Assembly: GCF_001612945.1 (NCBI RefSeq)
Contig: NZ_BDBK01000017.1
Location: forward strand, 434,001-498,000
Reading direction: 5' to 3'
From: Nocardia inohanensis NBRC 100128
GTDB taxonomy: Bacteria; Actinomycetota; Actinomycetes; Mycobacteriales; Mycobacteriaceae
Length of the DNA stretch: 64,000 bases
The position numbers were made by a program, and so were the translations under genes. Of the stretch, positions 62,034 to 64,000 are shown piece after piece (the first letter of the stretch is position 1; every line of letters starts with the position of its first letter). The notes beneath the pieces were generated by a model. It did not search any database. It had not been told where the DNA came from and worked only from the letters and a program-made list of their open reading frames with translations.

Positions 62034-62460
62034 GCACTCCGCTACCTCCGCCCACCGACGCGCGAGTGGCCCTGAAAGCCCGCGCGGGCGCGACGCCCCG
62101 AGGTCGTGTGGGATACTGACTACGGAAGTGACCGACGCCCACCGTTTGCGGCAGGTACCGGACACCTTCGATTGACACCGCGGAGCGACGGACGATCATC
62201 GCTGCCGCCGACGGCTTCCAAGACTCGGCTGTCGGACAGGCACGCTGGATGAACGCTCGCAACGCGGAGTCGAGCCAAACAGCCAGGCACCCCGTGGCCA
62301 GCTAGCCCGAACGACGACAACACAGGTGATACCCGGGCCACGTGGAGCGGAGACCATTACGTCTCGTGCCCTCCCGGGTTCGAGACGCCACAGACAGCGC
62401 CCCCGCGTCGGCCGCGTCACTCCTCGGAGGGACGCGCCCGGGGGTCTCCGAGGAGAATTC
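62034..62460 (+). other. Long untranslated region before rne
   Basis: About 430 bases with no supported gene. GATACT at 62112-62117 is a possible -10, which would leave a leader near 335 bases. RNase E messages in other bacteria have long autoregulatory leaders; whether this one folds so is unknown. AGGAG ends 5 bases before the rne start. Confidence 0.4.
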
Positions 62461-64000
62461 GTGGCCGATCAAGAGCCGCAAGAAGCATCGCAGGTGAACG
62501 CAGGGGAGGCCGCTGGTGTCGGTCGAGACTCGACTGACACCAATCCGGCTGCCGAACAGTTGCCGGAACGGATCCGAGTGCACGCACTGGCGAAGCTGCT
62601 GGGCACCACCAGCAAGCGCATCCTGGCCCATCTCACCGAAATGGGCGCCCAAGCACGCAGTCCGCAATCGAGTCTGGATCGCACGGTCGCCGAAACCGTC
62701 CGTGACGCCTTCGGGCCGCGCACGGTCGATACGGCCGTGACCGCCGATCTGGAACCCATCACCGAAACCACGGTCGACCAGGCCATTGCCGATGGCAACG
62801 ACCGGGCCGCCGACGAACTGGCCGCCGAGGAAGTCGAGGCGGCCGAGGCCGCCGTCGAACCCGCTCCGGCAGCCAAGCAGCAGAGTCTGTTCACCAATCC
62901 CTTCCAGGCCGCACCGCAGGTCGAGGAGCCGGTGACCTATCAGCCGGCGGCCGCCGTGGCCGCCCCGCTGTTCATTTCGCCGGACGCCGCCGCCGTCGAG
63001 GAGACGCGCCGCAAGCGCCGCGTCGAGCGCAAGGCCAAGGCCGAAGAGGTCAAGGCCGAAGCGCCGGTCGTGGAGGAGAAGCCGCCGGTCGTCGAGGAGC
63101 CCGCGGTCGAAGAGACCGAGGACGACGGCGACTGGGACGGCGAGGACCGGGAGCAGCGCGGCGAGGGCACCTCGCGGCGGCGTCGCCGGGGCCGTCGCGG
63201 CCGGGGCCGGGGCCGGGGCGAACAGCACCCGGACGGCGACTCCGACGAGTCGGAGGATGGCGAGGGCGACGAGACCGTCACCGCCGACACCACCGACGCC
63301 GACGACTCCGATTCCGACAACGATGACGACGATGACTCGGCCGCCATGCCCGAGGGCTCGAGCAGCCGTCGCCGCCGGCGCCGTCGCCGCCGCAAGGGCG
63401 GGGAGGACAACGAGCCCGAGATCGCCGAGGACGATCCGCCGAACACGGTCGTGCACGAGCGGGAGCCGCGCAGCAAGCGCCGCGCCGCCGCCGCTGCCGC
63501 CCAGTCCGATGAGGTCCAGGGCATCAGCGGTTCGACCCGCCTGGAGGCCAAGCGGCAGCGCCGCCGGGACGGGCGGGACGCGGGTCGCCGCCGCCCGCCG
63601 ATCCTGACCGAGTCGGAGTTCCTGGCTCGCCGCGAGGCCGTGGATCGCGTGATGGTGGTGCGCGAGAAGCACTTCGCCGAACACCCGACCTCCACCACCC
63701 AGGTGGCGGTGCTCGAGGACAACATTCTGGTCGAGCACTTCGTGACCTCGACCGGTTCCGCGTCCATGGTCGGCAATGTGTACCTGGGCAAGGTGCAGAA
63801 CGTGCTGCCGTCCATGGAAGCCGCGTTCGTCGATATCGGCCGTGGCCGCAATGGCGTGCTGTACGCGGGCGAGGTGAACTGGGACGCTGCCGGACTCGGC
63901 GGTCGCGAGCGCAAGATCGAGCAGGCGCTCCGGCCCGGTGACACCGTGCTCGTGCAGGTCTCGAAGGATCCGGTGGGCCACAAGGGTGCTCGCCTGACCA
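62461..64000 (+). CDS. rne: Ribonuclease E/G, N-terminal part (runs off the window)
   Basis: The first ~513 residues of an RNase E-type endonuclease that degrades mRNA and matures rRNA. The long acidic/basic N-terminal extension is the actinobacterial form: an IF2_N-like opening (IRVHALAKLLGTTSKRILAH), Glu/Asp blocks, and Arg-rich clusters (SRRRRRRRRRRKGG near residues 300-312). The conserved catalytic part begins around ILTESEFLARREAVDR and includes the S1-type VGNVYLGKVQNVLPSMEAAF, VDIGRGRNGVLYAGEV. The catalytic aspartates lie beyond the window. The GTG at 62461 has AGGAG 5 bases upstream. The family is syntenic with Rv2444c. Confidence 0.96.
   Translation, partial: MADQEPQEASQVNAGEAAGVGRDSTDTNPAAEQLPERIRVHALAKLLGTTSKRILAHLTEMGAQARSPQSSLDRTVAETVRDAFGPRTVDTAVTADLEPITETTVDQAIADGNDRAADELAAEEVEAAEAAVEPAPAAKQQSLFTNPFQAAPQVEEPVTYQPAAAVAAPLFISPDAAAVEETRRKRRVERKAKAEEVKAEAPVVEEKPPVVEEPAVEETEDDGDWDGEDREQRGEGTSRRRRRGRRGRGRGRGEQHPDGDSDESEDGEGDETVTADTTDADDSDSDNDDDDDSAAMPEGSSSRRRRRRRRRKGGEDNEPEIAEDDPPNTVVHEREPRSKRRAAAAAAQSDEVQGISGSTRLEAKRQRRRDGRDAGRRRPPILTESEFLARREAVDRVMVVREKHFAEHPTSTTQVAVLEDNILVEHFVTSTGSASMVGNVYLGKVQNVLPSMEAAFVDIGRGRNGVLYAGEVNWDAAGLGGRERKIEQALRPGDTVLVQVSKDPVGHKGARLT

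Overview
The window reads as a chromosomal segment of a high-GC mycolate-type actinomycete, most likely Nocardia or a close relative (inference). The main evidence is a conserved backbone whose gene content and order match the Mycobacterium tuberculosis Rv2467-Rv2444c interval: pepN, a mycothiol-dependent nitroreductase (Rv2466c type), rpiB, nei2, tig, clpP1, clpP2, clpX, valS, folC, a DUF4233 gene, ndk and rne. Accessory blocks interrupt this backbone at about 0.6-11 kb, 15.4-28.3 kb and 33.1-56.9 kb.

0-8 kb: the 5' part of pepN diverges from purC. A flavodoxin-fold oxidoreductase diverges from an AraC regulator, and a CsbD stress protein follows. An eight-gene, mostly translationally coupled cell-envelope stress operon runs from about 3.7 to 7.8 kb: an ECF-like sigma factor, a zinc-finger/Asp23 fusion, three more Asp23-family proteins, one unassigned small protein, a DUF2273 peptide, a DUF6286 protein and AmaP. 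8-15.4 kb: an ECF42-type sigma factor with its DGPF/YCII partner, a ferredoxin reductase, the nitroreductase, two tandem M48 proteases, rpiB and nei2.

15.4-28.3 kb: a GT87 mannosyltransferase-like protein, a PAP2 phosphatase, a membrane protein with a Gly/Tyr/Asp repeat tail, a diguanylate cyclase, tRNA-Gly and tRNA-Pro, a frameshifted LuxR remnant, a secreted protein, a Nudix hydrolase, the Hen1-Pnkp RNA repair pair and an FKBP lipoprotein. 28.4-33 kb: tig-clpP1-clpP2-clpX, with a possible ClgR site upstream of clpP1.

33.1-56.9 kb: small metabolic genes and an fdhD/molybdopterin oxidoreductase pair. Then comes a striking signalling/redox cluster at 38.4-48.7 kb: a Cys-repeat surface protein, a membrane protein with a threonine-rich tail, a Ser/Thr kinase, and a 1029-residue FHA/[4Fe-4S]/[2Fe-2S]/FAD-NAD membrane fusion, facing a convergent FHA protein. 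The block closes with a patatin, a tetR-glpD / AGPS-diacylglycerol kinase divergon around a 35-bp palindrome, a secreted protein and a P-loop protein. 57-64 kb: valS-folC-DUF4233, ndk and the 5' part of rne. valS and ndk each have a -10-like hexamer placed so that transcription would start at the initiation codon. Three families of dispersed inverted repeats recur between genes.
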